This document shows positions 46,857 through 55,483 of a stretch of DNA of 64,000 bases, one piece after another. The notes below the pieces were generated by a model. The model was not told the origin of the DNA and made no database searches. It saw only the letters and a program-made list of their open reading frames with translations. The stretch lies in NCBI RefSeq assembly GCF_004963255.1, contig NZ_SUGA01000002.1:80770-144769 (forward strand), in the 5' to 3' direction. Made by a program: the position numbers and the translations under genes. Positions within the stretch are counted from its first letter, which is position 1; each line of letters opens with the position of its first letter. This DNA comes from Mesorhizobium sp. (lineage in GTDB: Bacteria > Pseudomonadota > Alphaproteobacteria > Rhizobiales > Rhizobiaceae).

Positions 46857-47681
46857 TTAGCGCAAGCTCTCGAGATCGCGGATGCGCTTGGCGCCGGCGG
46901 CTTCCAATTGCCTCGTCACAGCGCCGATCAGGGTTTCGGCGACCACGAACAGAGCGGCGGACGAATCCCAGGCCGAAGGCACGGCGGTGCGTCCGGCGAT
47001 CACATGGCGGGCGAAGCGGGCGATCGGCGACAGCCATTGGTCGGTAAAGAGGATGATCTGCACGCCGCGGTGATGCGCCTTCTCGGCGAAGCGGACGAGG
47101 CTTTCCTGGTAGCGGCGGATGTCGAAGATCACCAGAACGTCGCGCTTGCCCATGTCGATCAGCCGGTCGCGCCAGATGCTCTCCTGGCCGGCGAGGTGGT
47201 AGACATCCGGCTGGATGATGGCGAGATGGGCGGCCATGTAGCGCGCCAGCGGATCGGTGAAGCGGCCGCCGATGAGGAAGGTCTTGCCGCGCCGCTCGGC
47301 AAGCCGCGCCGCGATGTCGGCCAGCTGTTTGTCGGTGAGGTGGCGGAAGGTCTCGCGCAAATTGTCGAGCGTCGCCTCCAGCATCGGCGAGACGGCGCCG
47401 CCGGCCGAGCCCGGATTGAGCGTGCGCGAAGCGGGCGACTGCAATTGCGCGGCCAGCTCATCCTGCAACGCCGACTGGAATTCGGGGTAGTTCTGGAAAC
47501 CCAGCCTGGCGACGAAACGCAGGATCGTCGGCGAGGACACGCCGGCCGCGGCCGAGAATTCGGCGACGGTCTTCAGCCCGGTCAAAGGATAGTTGGCAAT
47601 CAGCGTCTGGGCAGCGCGGCGCTCGCCGGCCGGCATCGCGCCGATGCGGTCGGAGATCAGTTCGGCAATGCTGGAAATCAT
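46857..47681 (-). CDS. MurR/RpiR-family regulator
   Basis: 274 residues. N-terminal HTH_6 (ELISDRIGAMPAGERRAAQT, with SSPTILRFVARLGF as recognition part) and a C-terminal SIS sugar-isomerase-like domain (FLIGGRFTDPLARYMAAHLA, then VLVIFDIRRYQESLVRF). The SIS domain usually binds a phosphosugar, but RpiR members next to amine or amino acid genes are known. It is divergent from the amidohydrolase gene. ATG 47681 follows GTGGGGGA; the in-frame TTG at 47738 is rejected. Confidence 0.9.
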   Translation of the reverse strand: MISSIAELISDRIGAMPAGERRAAQTLIANYPLTGLKTVAEFSAAAGVSSPTILRFVARLGFQNYPEFQSALQDELAAQLQSPASRTLNPGSAGGAVSPMLEATLDNLRETFRHLTDKQLADIAARLAERRGKTFLIGGRFTDPLARYMAAHLAIIQPDVYHLAGQESIWRDRLIDMGKRDVLVIFDIRRYQESLVRFAEKAHHRGVQIILFTDQWLSPIARFARHVIAGRTAVPSAWDSSAALFVVAETLIGAVTRQLEAAGAKRIRDLESLR

Positions 47682-47730
47682 GGTTTTCCCCCACCCGTTG
47701 ACCCGCCGCCGCCGTTTTCCCGAATTCGCG

Positions 47731-47766
47731 TTTGACAAAGCCGGTCAAACTGTATGAAATCATTCA
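47731..47766. promoter_or_regulatory. Two dyads in the RpiR/amidohydrolase divergent promoter
   Basis: TTTGAC-AAAGCCG-GTCAAA (47731-47749) is a perfect 6-bp dyad. TGAA-ATCA-TTCA (47755-47766) is a second dyad. TTGACA at 47732 with TATGAA 15 bases on could be promoter hexamers. RpiR-type regulators often bind TGAAA/TTTCA-like repeats; use of these sites is inference. Confidence 0.45.
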
Positions 47767-47827
47767 CCGGGACGCAATGAGGCAAAATACGTAACATAAG
47801 ATACAGCGCTCCCGAGGGGACGGCAGT

Positions 47828-48646
47828 ATGGAGAAAGCACGGCCCGCCAGCCTTGCACCGTCGGAGACCGTAAGGGTGACCAACCCTGGCGGCTCGAGCC
47901 CCTTCGTTTTCACCTGCGACCACGCCTCGAACTTTCTGCCCGCCGAATTCGGCACGCTGGGGCTGCCCCTTGAAGACCTTTCCCGTCACATCGCCTGGGA
48001 TCCCGGCGCGCTGCCCGTCGCCAGCCGCATGGCCGAGGCGCTCGACGCCACTTTGGTCGAGACCCGTGTGTCGCGCCTCGTCATCGACTGCAACCGGCCG
48101 CTCGACGCGCCCGACCTCGTGCCACCGGTCAGCGAGACGACAGTCATTCCGGGAAATTCCGGCCTGTCCGATAAGCGGCGCGCCGCGCGCGTCGACCTTG
48201 CCTGGCGCCCGTTTCATGACGCCATCTCCGGGATCGTCGACCGGCGGCTGGCGCGTGGACAGGAGACGCGGCTGGTCTCGGTGCACTCCTTCACGCCGGT
48301 CTACAAGGGCAAGAGCCGGCCCTGGCATATCGGCATCATCCATGATGACGACCGCAGGTTGGCGGCGCCGCTGATATCGGCGCTGCAGCGGCTCTCCGGC
48401 GTCACCGTCGGCGTCAACGAACCCTATTCGCCGGCCGACCGCGTGTATTTCACGCTGGAGCGGCATGCGCGCTCGCGCGGCCTTGCCTGCGCGATGATCG
48501 AAATCCGCAACGACGAAATCGCCGGCGAGACCGGGCAGCGGAAATGGGCGGATCTGCTCACGGGCATATTCTCGAATCTGGAGCCCGAGGAGGCCAGGGG
48601 CTCCCGACAACGCGCAATGGGAAAGTCAGTACAGTCGGCCAGCTAA
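47828..48646 (+). CDS. N-formylglutamate amidohydrolase family enzyme
   Basis: 272 residues. PFVFTCDHASNFLPAEFG, RLVIDCNRPLDAPD, VHSFTPVYKGKSRPWHIGII and YFTLERHARSRGLACAMIEI are FGase family blocks with metal-binding His. In the histidine pathway the family (HutG) frees formate from N-formylglutamate. Here no hut genes are near, so another glutamyl amide, for instance one made by the GS-like ligase two genes on, may be the substrate. GAGGGG precedes ATG. Confidence 0.85.
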   Translation: MEKARPASLAPSETVRVTNPGGSSPFVFTCDHASNFLPAEFGTLGLPLEDLSRHIAWDPGALPVASRMAEALDATLVETRVSRLVIDCNRPLDAPDLVPPVSETTVIPGNSGLSDKRRAARVDLAWRPFHDAISGIVDRRLARGQETRLVSVHSFTPVYKGKSRPWHIGIIHDDDRRLAAPLISALQRLSGVTVGVNEPYSPADRVYFTLERHARSRGLACAMIEIRNDEIAGETGQRKWADLLTGIFSNLEPEEARGSRQRAMGKSVQSAS

Positions 48647-48665
48647 GAACCAACAGGGGACCAAA

Positions 48666-50228
48666 ATGTCAGCGCATGACTATACGGAGCACGACAAGCA
48701 CGAGGACTTAAAGGTCCTCCACGGAATGGGCTATGCCCAGGAATTGTCGCGAAGCATGAGCCGCTTCTCGAACTTCGCGATCTCTTTCTCGATCATCTGC
48801 ATCCTTTCAGGCGGCATCAACTCCTTTGCCCAGGCGATATCCTCGATCGGCGGCGCCGGCGCGGGCATAGGCTGGATCGTCGGCTGCGCCGTTTCCGGGT
48901 TCTTCGCCCTCGCCATGGCGCAGATCGCCTCGGCGTTCCCGACAGCCGGCGGCCTCTATCACTGGGCATCGATCCTCGGCAACCGGTTCACCGGCTGGCT
49001 CACCGCCTGGCTCAACCTGCTCGGCCTGATCACCGTGCTGGGCGCCATCAACATCGGCACCGCCTTCTTCTTCGTCGGAACGTTCGGTAGCTGGTTCGGG
49101 CTGACCGGCACGGCGGGCGAGGTCGTCGGATTTGTCGCCGTCATCACGGTGATCCAGGCGCTCTGCAACCACTTCGGCATCAAGCTGACCGCCATGCTGA
49201 CCGATGCTTCCGGCTTCCTGATCCTTGGCGCAACGGCGGTGCTGATCGTCGCCTGCCTGGTGTTTGCCCCGGCAATCGACGTCACCAGGCTATGGACGTT
49301 CACCAACTATTCGGGCGACGCAGGCGGCGGGGTTTTCCCGCAGTCGGATTCCATGACCTATCTGTTCCTGCTCTGCCTGCTGCTGCCGGTCTATACCATC
49401 ACGGGATACGACGCGTCGGCGCATACGTCGGAAGAAACGCTGAAGGCAGCGCACTCCGTGCCGAGGGCAATCATTTCGTCGGTGCTTTGGTCGTCGCTTA
49501 TCGGTTGGGTGATGGTCTGCGCGATCACGCTGGCGATCCCGGACCTGGCTGCCGGCGCCAAGCAGGGCTGGAGCGTCTTCTTCTCGACCATGGACGCGAT
49601 CCTGCCGGTGTGGCTCAAGGAACTGCTCTATCTCGCCATCCTGATCTCGCAGTTCCTCTGCGGCCTCGCCACGGTGACCTCGGCCTCGCGCATGCTGTTC
49701 GCCTTCTCGCGTGACGGCGGCATGCCGGTCGGGTCGGCCGGACTGGCGAAGGTCAGCCCAACCTGGCGCACGCCGGTGAACGCGATCTGGACCGCGGCGA
49801 TCCTTGAGATCATCTATGTCTTCCTCGCCCAGTTCATCTCGATCGGCGGCACGAATATCTACACCATCGTCGTCAATTCGACGCTGGTCTTCCTGTTCCT
49901 GTCGTTCACCATTCCGATCGTGCTCGGCATGCTCGCCTTCGGGACGGCGAAATGGCCAAAACCCGGCCCGTGGAACCTCGGCGGCGGCCTGTTCAAGCTG
50001 TTTTGCATCCTGTCGGTCGTCGGCATGGCGATCATCTTCTACATCGCGGTTCAACCGCCAAACGACAAGGTGCTCTACATCACCATCGGCTTCATCATCT
50101 TGACCGCCGTGCTCTGGCTCGGCTTCGAGAACCGCCGCTTCCAGGGTCCGCCGATCGGTGAGCAGATCGCGGCGCGCCAGGCGGCAATCAAGGCGGCCGA
50201 ACAGGCGGTCGGCGAGACCGGCAACTGA
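48666..50228 (+). CDS. APC-superfamily amino acid/amine permease
   Basis: 520 residues, about 12 membrane helices. The start LSRSMSRFSNFAISFSIICI, GGAGAGIGWIVGC, FPTAGGLYHWASIL and YDASAHTSEETLKA (GABA/choline permease-like block) place it in the AAT/GABA branch of APC. It imports an amino acid or amine. A 19-base gap follows the amidohydrolase gene. A strong terminator follows. Confidence 0.9.
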   Translation: MSAHDYTEHDKHEDLKVLHGMGYAQELSRSMSRFSNFAISFSIICILSGGINSFAQAISSIGGAGAGIGWIVGCAVSGFFALAMAQIASAFPTAGGLYHWASILGNRFTGWLTAWLNLLGLITVLGAINIGTAFFFVGTFGSWFGLTGTAGEVVGFVAVITVIQALCNHFGIKLTAMLTDASGFLILGATAVLIVACLVFAPAIDVTRLWTFTNYSGDAGGGVFPQSDSMTYLFLLCLLLPVYTITGYDASAHTSEETLKAAHSVPRAIISSVLWSSLIGWVMVCAITLAIPDLAAGAKQGWSVFFSTMDAILPVWLKELLYLAILISQFLCGLATVTSASRMLFAFSRDGGMPVGSAGLAKVSPTWRTPVNAIWTAAILEIIYVFLAQFISIGGTNIYTIVVNSTLVFLFLSFTIPIVLGMLAFGTAKWPKPGPWNLGGGLFKLFCILSVVGMAIIFYIAVQPPNDKVLYITIGFIILTAVLWLGFENRRFQGPPIGEQIAARQAAIKAAEQAVGETGN

Positions 50229-50239
50229 CCTTCGCTCAT

Positions 50240-50280
50240 GACCATGGCCGGCGCAATGCCGGCCATGGTCTCGTTTTTTC
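50240..50280 (+). terminator. Rho-independent terminator after APC permease
   Basis: A 13-bp perfect stem GACCATGGCCGGC/GCCGGCCATGGTC with loop GCAAT, then TCGTTTTTTC. It lies only 35 bases before the GS-like start, so that gene may need its own promoter or read-through. Confidence 0.93.
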
Positions 50281-50314
50281 CCTTTCAAATCGACAGCACT
50301 GGAGCGCCAAAGGA

Positions 50315-51685
50315 ATGGCCGGGAATTTCTCGTTCGATCAGTTGAAGAAGGCGGTCTCGAACGGCGAGATCGACACGGTGCTGGCCTGCATCGTCGATAT
50401 GCAGGGCCGGCTCTCGGGAAAACGCTTCCTGGCCCAGTATTTCGTCGATTCCGCGCATGGCGAGACGCATGGCTGCAACTATCTGCTCGCCTGCGACATC
50501 GATATGGAGCCGGTGCCGGGCTACAAGGCGGCGAGCTGGTCGAAGGGCTATGGCGACTTCGTCATGAAGCACGACCTGTCGACGCTCCGGCGCATTCCGT
50601 GGCTGGAGAAGACGGCGCTGGTCATCTGCGACGTGCTCGACCATCACACGCATGAGGATCTTGGGCACTCACCCCGCGCGATCCTGAAGAAGCAGGTCAA
50701 GCGCCTGCAGGAGCGCGGCTATATCGGCTATTTCGCCTCCGAGCTCGAATTCTACCTGTTCAGCGAGACCTACGAGTCCGCCCGCAAGAAGCATTGGCAG
50801 GGGCTCGACAGCGCCTCGCCCTATATCGGCGACTACCAGATCGGCATCACCACCAAGGAAGAAGGCGTCATGCGCCGGCTTCGCAACGAGATGGAGGCGG
50901 CCGGCATTCCGATCGAGAATTCCAAGGGCGAGTGGGGCCCCGGTCAGGAAGAGATCAATGTGCGCTACGCCGAAGCGCTCGATATGGCCGACCGCCACGT
51001 CATCCTGAAGAACGGTGCCAAGGAGATCGCCGATTCCGAAGGCAAGGCCATCTCCTTCATGGCCAAGTACAATTACGGGCTCGCCGGCAATTCCAGCCAC
51101 ATCCACAATTCGCTGTGGAGCGCCGACGGCAAGACGCCGCTGTTCTTCGACAAAAAGGCCGAATGGACGCTGTCGAGCCTCGGCCAGCAATGGGCGGCCG
51201 GTCAGCTCAAATACGCCAAGGAGTTCACCTGGTTCCTGGCGCCCTACATCAACTCCTACAAGCGCTTCCAGGCTGGCACCTTCGCGCCGACCAAGATCAT
51301 GTGGAGCGAGGACAACCGCACCGCCGGCTTCCGGCTCTGCGGCGAGGGCACGAAAGGCATCCGCATGGAGTGCCGCATCGGCGGCGCCGATTTGAACCCT
51401 TATCTCGCCTTCGCGGCGCTGATCGCGTCCGGCCTCGCCGGCATTGACGAGAAGCTGGAACTGCAGAAGCCGTTCGTCGGCGACGCCTACCAGGCTTCGC
51501 GGCTGCCGGAGATCCCGAAGACGCTGCGCGACGCCACCGAGACGCTGGCCAAGTCGAAGATGCTGAAGCAGGCCTTCGGCGAGGAGGTGATCGAGCACTA
51601 TGTGCACACCGCCCGCTGGGAGCAGTTCGAATACGACCGCCGCATTACGGATTGGGAACTGCATCGGGGCTTCGAGCGATATTAA
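50315..51685 (+). CDS. Glutamine-synthetase-like gamma-glutamyl ligase (GlnT/PuuA type)
   Basis: 456 residues. The N-terminal beta-grasp (VLACIVDMQGRLSGKRF) and the catalytic domain with SELEFYLF (metal Glu), GEWGPGQEEINVRY, NYGLAGNSSHIHNSLW (ammonium-site region), RTAGFRLCGEGTKGIRMECR. Such proteins ligate glutamate to amines (putrescine, ethanolamine, isopropylamine) using ATP. Which amine is used here is not visible. The adenylylation-site tyrosine of type I GS is not evident. Confidence 0.88.
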   Translation: MAGNFSFDQLKKAVSNGEIDTVLACIVDMQGRLSGKRFLAQYFVDSAHGETHGCNYLLACDIDMEPVPGYKAASWSKGYGDFVMKHDLSTLRRIPWLEKTALVICDVLDHHTHEDLGHSPRAILKKQVKRLQERGYIGYFASELEFYLFSETYESARKKHWQGLDSASPYIGDYQIGITTKEEGVMRRLRNEMEAAGIPIENSKGEWGPGQEEINVRYAEALDMADRHVILKNGAKEIADSEGKAISFMAKYNYGLAGNSSHIHNSLWSADGKTPLFFDKKAEWTLSSLGQQWAAGQLKYAKEFTWFLAPYINSYKRFQAGTFAPTKIMWSEDNRTAGFRLCGEGTKGIRMECRIGGADLNPYLAFAALIASGLAGIDEKLELQKPFVGDAYQASRLPEIPKTLRDATETLAKSKMLKQAFGEEVIEHYVHTARWEQFEYDRRITDWELHRGFERY

Positions 51686-51727
51686 AGCTGTAATAGACGT
51701 TTGACTGAACTTAACTGAAGCTGTAAT
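51686..51727 (+). promoter_or_regulatory. Direct repeats upstream of the toxin-antitoxin pair
   Basis: AGCTGTAAT occurs twice (51686-51694 and 51719-51727), 33 bases apart, with ACTGAA twice between (ACTGAACTTAACTGAA). Such spaced repeats are a common layout of antitoxin operators; autorepression is inference. Confidence 0.4.
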
Positions 51728-51758
51728 TTGGCGGAAGTTAGGTTTCAGGAGCGTGAAA

Positions 51759-52238
51759 ATGGGAAAGTATTCGCCTTTGCGTTCGTATCTCATGGCTCAA
51801 GCCGGTGAGCGGGTATCAATGTCGTTCAGCGATATTGAGAAGGTGCTGGGTGAAAAGCTGCCGGCGTCCAAGCAGTATCCCGCTTGGTGGAGCAACAATC
51901 CCAGCAACAATCCGATGACAAAGGAATGGCTGGCCGCGGGCTTCCTGACGGAGTCGGTCAATATCGCCGGCGAAAATCTGGTATTTCGACGTTCTTCGCA
52001 AGGGACTGCAGGTGGGCAGGCCGGGGAAGGAGGTTCGGGGCGCCGGCCAGGCTTCATGGAGGACAAGGCGGTATTCAAGAATGCACCGGACATGAGCGGT
52101 AAGAGCCAAGATTATATCGTTCCGCCTCGGGGCGCCGACCCGCTGTTTGGATGCATGGCCGGGACGCTCACGCTTCTTCCGGAGGTCGACTACACCGCCC
52201 CCGCGGATCCGGACTGGGGCAAAGTGTATGAGGACTGA
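51759..52238 (+). CDS. Putative antitoxin: MGKY-type domain fused to a toxin-neutralising tail
   Basis: 159 residues. Residues 1-75 start MGKYSPLRSYLMAQAGERVS and hold AWWSNNPSNNPMTKEWLAAG, like a small domain I recall from stand-alone proteins (perhaps catalogued as DUF7662; label uncertain). A disordered Gly-rich linker follows. The last 40 residues (DPLFGCMAGTLTLLPEVDYT, then APADPDWGKVYED) resemble the C-terminal toxin-binding tail of antitoxins next to PIN toxins. TCAGGAG lies seven bases before ATG 51759. It overlaps the toxin by 11 bases. The region is visibly lower in G+C than its neighbours, consistent with transfer. Confidence 0.65.
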   Translation: MGKYSPLRSYLMAQAGERVSMSFSDIEKVLGEKLPASKQYPAWWSNNPSNNPMTKEWLAAGFLTESVNIAGENLVFRRSSQGTAGGQAGEGGSGRRPGFMEDKAVFKNAPDMSGKSQDYIVPPRGADPLFGCMAGTLTLLPEVDYTAPADPDWGKVYED

Positions 52239-52647
52239 TGGAATATTGTTGGACACGTGCTTCATGCTGTGGCTGTCGACCGAGCAGCCGGTCGCGAGCA
52301 CGGCGATCGATAAGGTGACCAGTGTGCGAAAAAACGGTGGCGTGATCGCCGTTTCCGTGATGTCGGCCTGGGAAATCGGAATGCTCGTCTCCAAGGGCCG
52401 GCTTCCGTTCATCAAGTCGCCGCTCGCCTGGTTCGATGGGTTCGTGAAAGCCGGCGCAACGAGTGTCGAGGGGGTGGATAGCGAACTCCTCGTCGAGTCG
52501 TCGTTCCTACCCGGCGCCGTTCACAACGATCCGACGGACCGGATCATCATAGCCACGGCGCGATCGAGGAACCTGGAAATCATCACCCGCGATCGCGCCA
52601 TCCTCGCCTACGGCGCGGCCGGCTTCGTCAAAACAGTAGCTTGTTGA
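52228..52647 (+). CDS. PIN-domain VapC-type toxin
   Basis: 139 residues, single PIN domain. Acidic active-site residues: D9 in LLDTCFML, E49 in SAWEIGML, the DPTDRIIIATA block and the later TRD. PIN toxins are Mg-dependent ribonucleases; the RNA target is unknown. The start lies inside the antitoxin gene (overlap 11 bases), the usual order antitoxin-toxin. The pair is set between GS-like and aldehyde dehydrogenase genes. Confidence 0.85.
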   Translation: MRTDGILLDTCFMLWLSTEQPVASTAIDKVTSVRKNGGVIAVSVMSAWEIGMLVSKGRLPFIKSPLAWFDGFVKAGATSVEGVDSELLVESSFLPGAVHNDPTDRIIIATARSRNLEIITRDRAILAYGAAGFVKTVAC

Positions 52648-52661
52648 TCTGGAGATCCTTT

Positions 52662-54047
52662 TTGGAAACCGTAAAACTCAAATCCCCCGTCGACGGCTCG
52701 ATCTATGCCGAGCGGCCGGTCGCGAGCGACCAGGCGATCAACGCGGCGGTCGAGCGCGCCAGGGCGGCGCAGGAGAAATGGGCCGAGACGCCGGTCGTCG
52801 AGCGCGGCAAATACATGCTGGCGATGCTCGAGGCGCTGGTCGCCATGACCGACGAGATCGTGCCGGAAATCGCCTGGCAGATGGGGCGGCCGGTGCGCTA
52901 TGGCGGCGAGTTCGGCGGCGTCAAGGAACGCACCAACTACATGGTCGAGATAGCCGAGCAGGCACTGAAACCGGTCATGGCCTCGAACCCGAAGGAGGGT
53001 TTTCGGCGCTATGTGAAGAAGGTGCCGCTCGGCGTCGTGCTGGTGATCGCGCCTTGGAACTATCCCTATCTCACCGCCGTCAACACCATCGTGCCGGCGC
53101 TGATGGCCGGAAGCGCCGTTATCCTCAAGCACGCGGCACAGACATTGCTCGTCGGCGAACGCTTCCAGCAGGCTTTCGACAAGGCCGGCCTGCCCAAGGG
53201 GCTGTTCCAGAACCTCGTCATGAACCATGCCCAGACCGAGAAGCTGCTCGGCTCCGGCAAGATCGACCATGTCAACTTCACCGGCTCGGTCGGCGGCGGC
53301 CGCGCCATCGAGAAGGCGGCGGCCGGCACCTTCATGACGCTCGGCCTCGAGCTCGGCGGCAAGGATCCGGCCTATGTGCTGCCCGACGCCAAGCTGGACC
53401 ATGCGGTCGCCAATCTTGTCGACGGCACCTTCTACAATTCGGGCCAGTGCTGTTGCGGCATCGAGCGCGTCTATGTGCACGAGAAGGTCTATGACGAGTT
53501 CGTCGAAGGTTTCGTCGCCGAGACGAAGAACTATGTCGTCGGCAATCCGCTGGAACAGGCGACCACAATGGGCCCGATGGCGCAGGCGCGCTTCGCCGAC
53601 CTGATCCGCGAGCAGAAGGCCGAGGCGCTGCGCAAAGGCGCGACCGCGCATATCAACATGAAGGTCGAGAACGACAGGGCGGGCTCGCCCTATCTGGCGC
53701 CGGAAGTGCTGACAGAAGTCGACCACCAGATGAGCGTCATGCGCGAGGAGAGTTTTGGGCCGATCGTCGGCATCATGAAGGTGCGCAACGACGAGGAGGC
53801 GATCGCGCTGATGAACGACAGCCCCTATGGGCTGACCGCGTCGATCTGGACACGCGACACCGAGCGCGCGATCGCCATCGGCGACCGCGTCGAGACCGGC
53901 ACCGTGTTCATGAACCGCTGCGATTATCTGGACCCGGCGCTGGTCTGGACCGGCGTCAAGGACACCGGCAAGGGCGCGGCGCTCTCGGCCATCGGCTACG
54001 ACAATCTGACCCGGCCGAAATCCTATCACCTGCGCGAAACGATCTGA
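52662..54047 (+). CDS. Aldehyde dehydrogenase family protein
   Basis: 461 residues from a TTG start with GGAG seven bases upstream; no ATG lies before residue 50. Motifs: VLVIAPWNYPYLTAVNTIVP, FTGSVGGGRAIEKAA, LELGGKDPAYVL (general base Glu) and NSGQCCCGIERVYV (catalytic Cys, flanked by two others). It oxidises an aldehyde with NAD(P)+. With the Fe-ADH 18 bases downstream it likely oxidises an alcohol to an acid in two steps. Confidence 0.93.
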   Translation: METVKLKSPVDGSIYAERPVASDQAINAAVERARAAQEKWAETPVVERGKYMLAMLEALVAMTDEIVPEIAWQMGRPVRYGGEFGGVKERTNYMVEIAEQALKPVMASNPKEGFRRYVKKVPLGVVLVIAPWNYPYLTAVNTIVPALMAGSAVILKHAAQTLLVGERFQQAFDKAGLPKGLFQNLVMNHAQTEKLLGSGKIDHVNFTGSVGGGRAIEKAAAGTFMTLGLELGGKDPAYVLPDAKLDHAVANLVDGTFYNSGQCCCGIERVYVHEKVYDEFVEGFVAETKNYVVGNPLEQATTMGPMAQARFADLIREQKAEALRKGATAHINMKVENDRAGSPYLAPEVLTEVDHQMSVMREESFGPIVGIMKVRNDEEAIALMNDSPYGLTASIWTRDTERAIAIGDRVETGTVFMNRCDYLDPALVWTGVKDTGKGAALSAIGYDNLTRPKSYHLRETI

Positions 54048-54065
54048 CCTTTCGAAAGACAGAAA

Positions 54066-55238
54066 ATGTCCAAGCTGATCTCCAAATGGAACTACCCCAC
54101 CACCGTCCGCTTCGGCGCCGGGCGCATCAAGGAATTGCCTGATGTGCTCAACGCGACGGGCATCAAGCGGCCGCTCTTCGTCACCGATCCGGGCCTTGCG
54201 AAGCTGCCCGTCGTCGCCTCGACGCTGAAGATCCTCGACGATGCCAAGATCCCATACGGCGTCTTCTCGGAGGTGAGGCCCAACCCGGTCGAGTCCAATC
54301 TCGCCGCCGGCATCGCGGTGTTCAAGAAGGGCAAGCATGACGGCGTCATCGCCTTCGGCGGCGGCTCCGCGCTCGACCTCGGCAAGCTCATCGCCTTCCA
54401 GGCCGGGCAGACACGGCCCGTTTGGGATTTCGAGGATATCGGCGACTGGTGGACCCGGGCCAATTCGGACGTGATCGCGCCGATCATCGCGGTGCCGACC
54501 ACGGCGGGCACGGGATCCGAGGTCGGCCGCGCCGGCGTCATCACCAATGAGGAGACCCACACCAAGAAGGTCATCTTCCATCCGAAGCTTCTGCCGGCGA
54601 TCGTCATTGCCGATCCGGAACTGTCGGTCGGCATGCCGCCCTTCATCACCGCCGGCACCGGCATGGACGCGCTGGCGCACTGCCTGGAGGCCTATTGCGC
54701 GCCGGGCTACCACCCGATGGCAGACGGCATCGCCGTGGAAGGTGTCCGGCTGGTGTTCGAAAACCTGCCGAAGGCCTTCGCCAACGGCAAGGATCTGGTT
54801 GCGCGCGCCCATATGATGAGCGCGGCGGCCATGGGCGCCACCGCTTTCCAGAAGGGGTTGGGGGCCATCCATTCGCTGTCGCATCCGATCGGCGCGCTCT
54901 ACGACACCCATCACGGCATGACCAATGCGGTGTTCATGCCCTATGTGCTGGCCTTCAACCGGGAGGCGATCGAGGATCGTATCGCACGGCTCGCCGCCTA
55001 TTGCGGCATCAAGGGAGGCTTCGACGGCTTCGCCAAGGCCATCATCAAGCTGCGCAAGGAGCTTAAGGTGCCGCACGCGCTGCCCGGCCTGATCAAGGGG
55101 CTCGACATGGACAAGAAGCGCAAGACGCTGATCGCCGACATGGCGGTGGTCGATCCGACGGCCGGCGGCAACCCGGTGAAGCTCACAAAGAAGGCGGCGC
55201 TGACGCTGCTGGAAAACGCGATCTCCGGCTCCGTCTGA
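54066..55238 (+). CDS. Iron-containing alcohol dehydrogenase
   Basis: 390 residues, type III ADH fold. GVIAFGGGSALDLGKLIAF, PTTAGTGSEVGRAGVITN, GMDALAHCLEAY and IHSLSHPIGALYDTHHGMTN (iron-binding His residues) are all present. It interconverts a primary alcohol and aldehyde. It is cotranscribed with the aldehyde dehydrogenase gene and may feed it. Confidence 0.94.
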   Translation: MSKLISKWNYPTTVRFGAGRIKELPDVLNATGIKRPLFVTDPGLAKLPVVASTLKILDDAKIPYGVFSEVRPNPVESNLAAGIAVFKKGKHDGVIAFGGGSALDLGKLIAFQAGQTRPVWDFEDIGDWWTRANSDVIAPIIAVPTTAGTGSEVGRAGVITNEETHTKKVIFHPKLLPAIVIADPELSVGMPPFITAGTGMDALAHCLEAYCAPGYHPMADGIAVEGVRLVFENLPKAFANGKDLVARAHMMSAAAMGATAFQKGLGAIHSLSHPIGALYDTHHGMTNAVFMPYVLAFNREAIEDRIARLAAYCGIKGGFDGFAKAIIKLRKELKVPHALPGLIKGLDMDKKRKTLIADMAVVDPTAGGNPVKLTKKAALTLLENAISGSV

Positions 55239-55319
55239 GAGCCGGCTTGCCATGTCGGAAGTTGAACAAGGGGATGTCCATGGGAGAAGGAGAGCGGGCA
55301 AAAAACAAGGCGACTAACC

Positions 55320-55380
55320 ATTAGCCGGAAAATTAAGTGCGGGCTAATTGCTACAGTCCGTTAAAAAGAGTTAACTTTTT
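55320..55380. promoter_or_regulatory. Inverted repeats upstream of the ABC importer
   Basis: ATTAGCC (55320-55326) pairs with GGCTAAT (55342-55348). AAAAAG (55363-55368) pairs with CTTTTT (55375-55380), the latter possibly a weak terminator of the Fe-ADH gene. The remaining 100 bases to the binding-protein start carry nothing recognisable. Confidence 0.4.
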
Positions 55381-55483
55381 TCGCCGCGGGGGTCCGGTTT
55401 CAAAAAGCCTTCATCTGGCTGTCACACGAAAACGATACCCGCATCGCAGGCGCTTAAACGCGCCAGTTCAACGGAGAGAACAC

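Noticed and set aside
47828..48646. HutG of a histidine-utilisation operon
   Set aside because: No hutH, hutU or hutI is near; the neighbours are a permease and a GS-like ligase, so only the family name is assigned.
52608..55301. 897-codon minus-strand frame opposite ALDH and Fe-ADH
   Set aside because: Both plus-strand genes have full catalytic motifs; the long reverse frame follows from codon bias.
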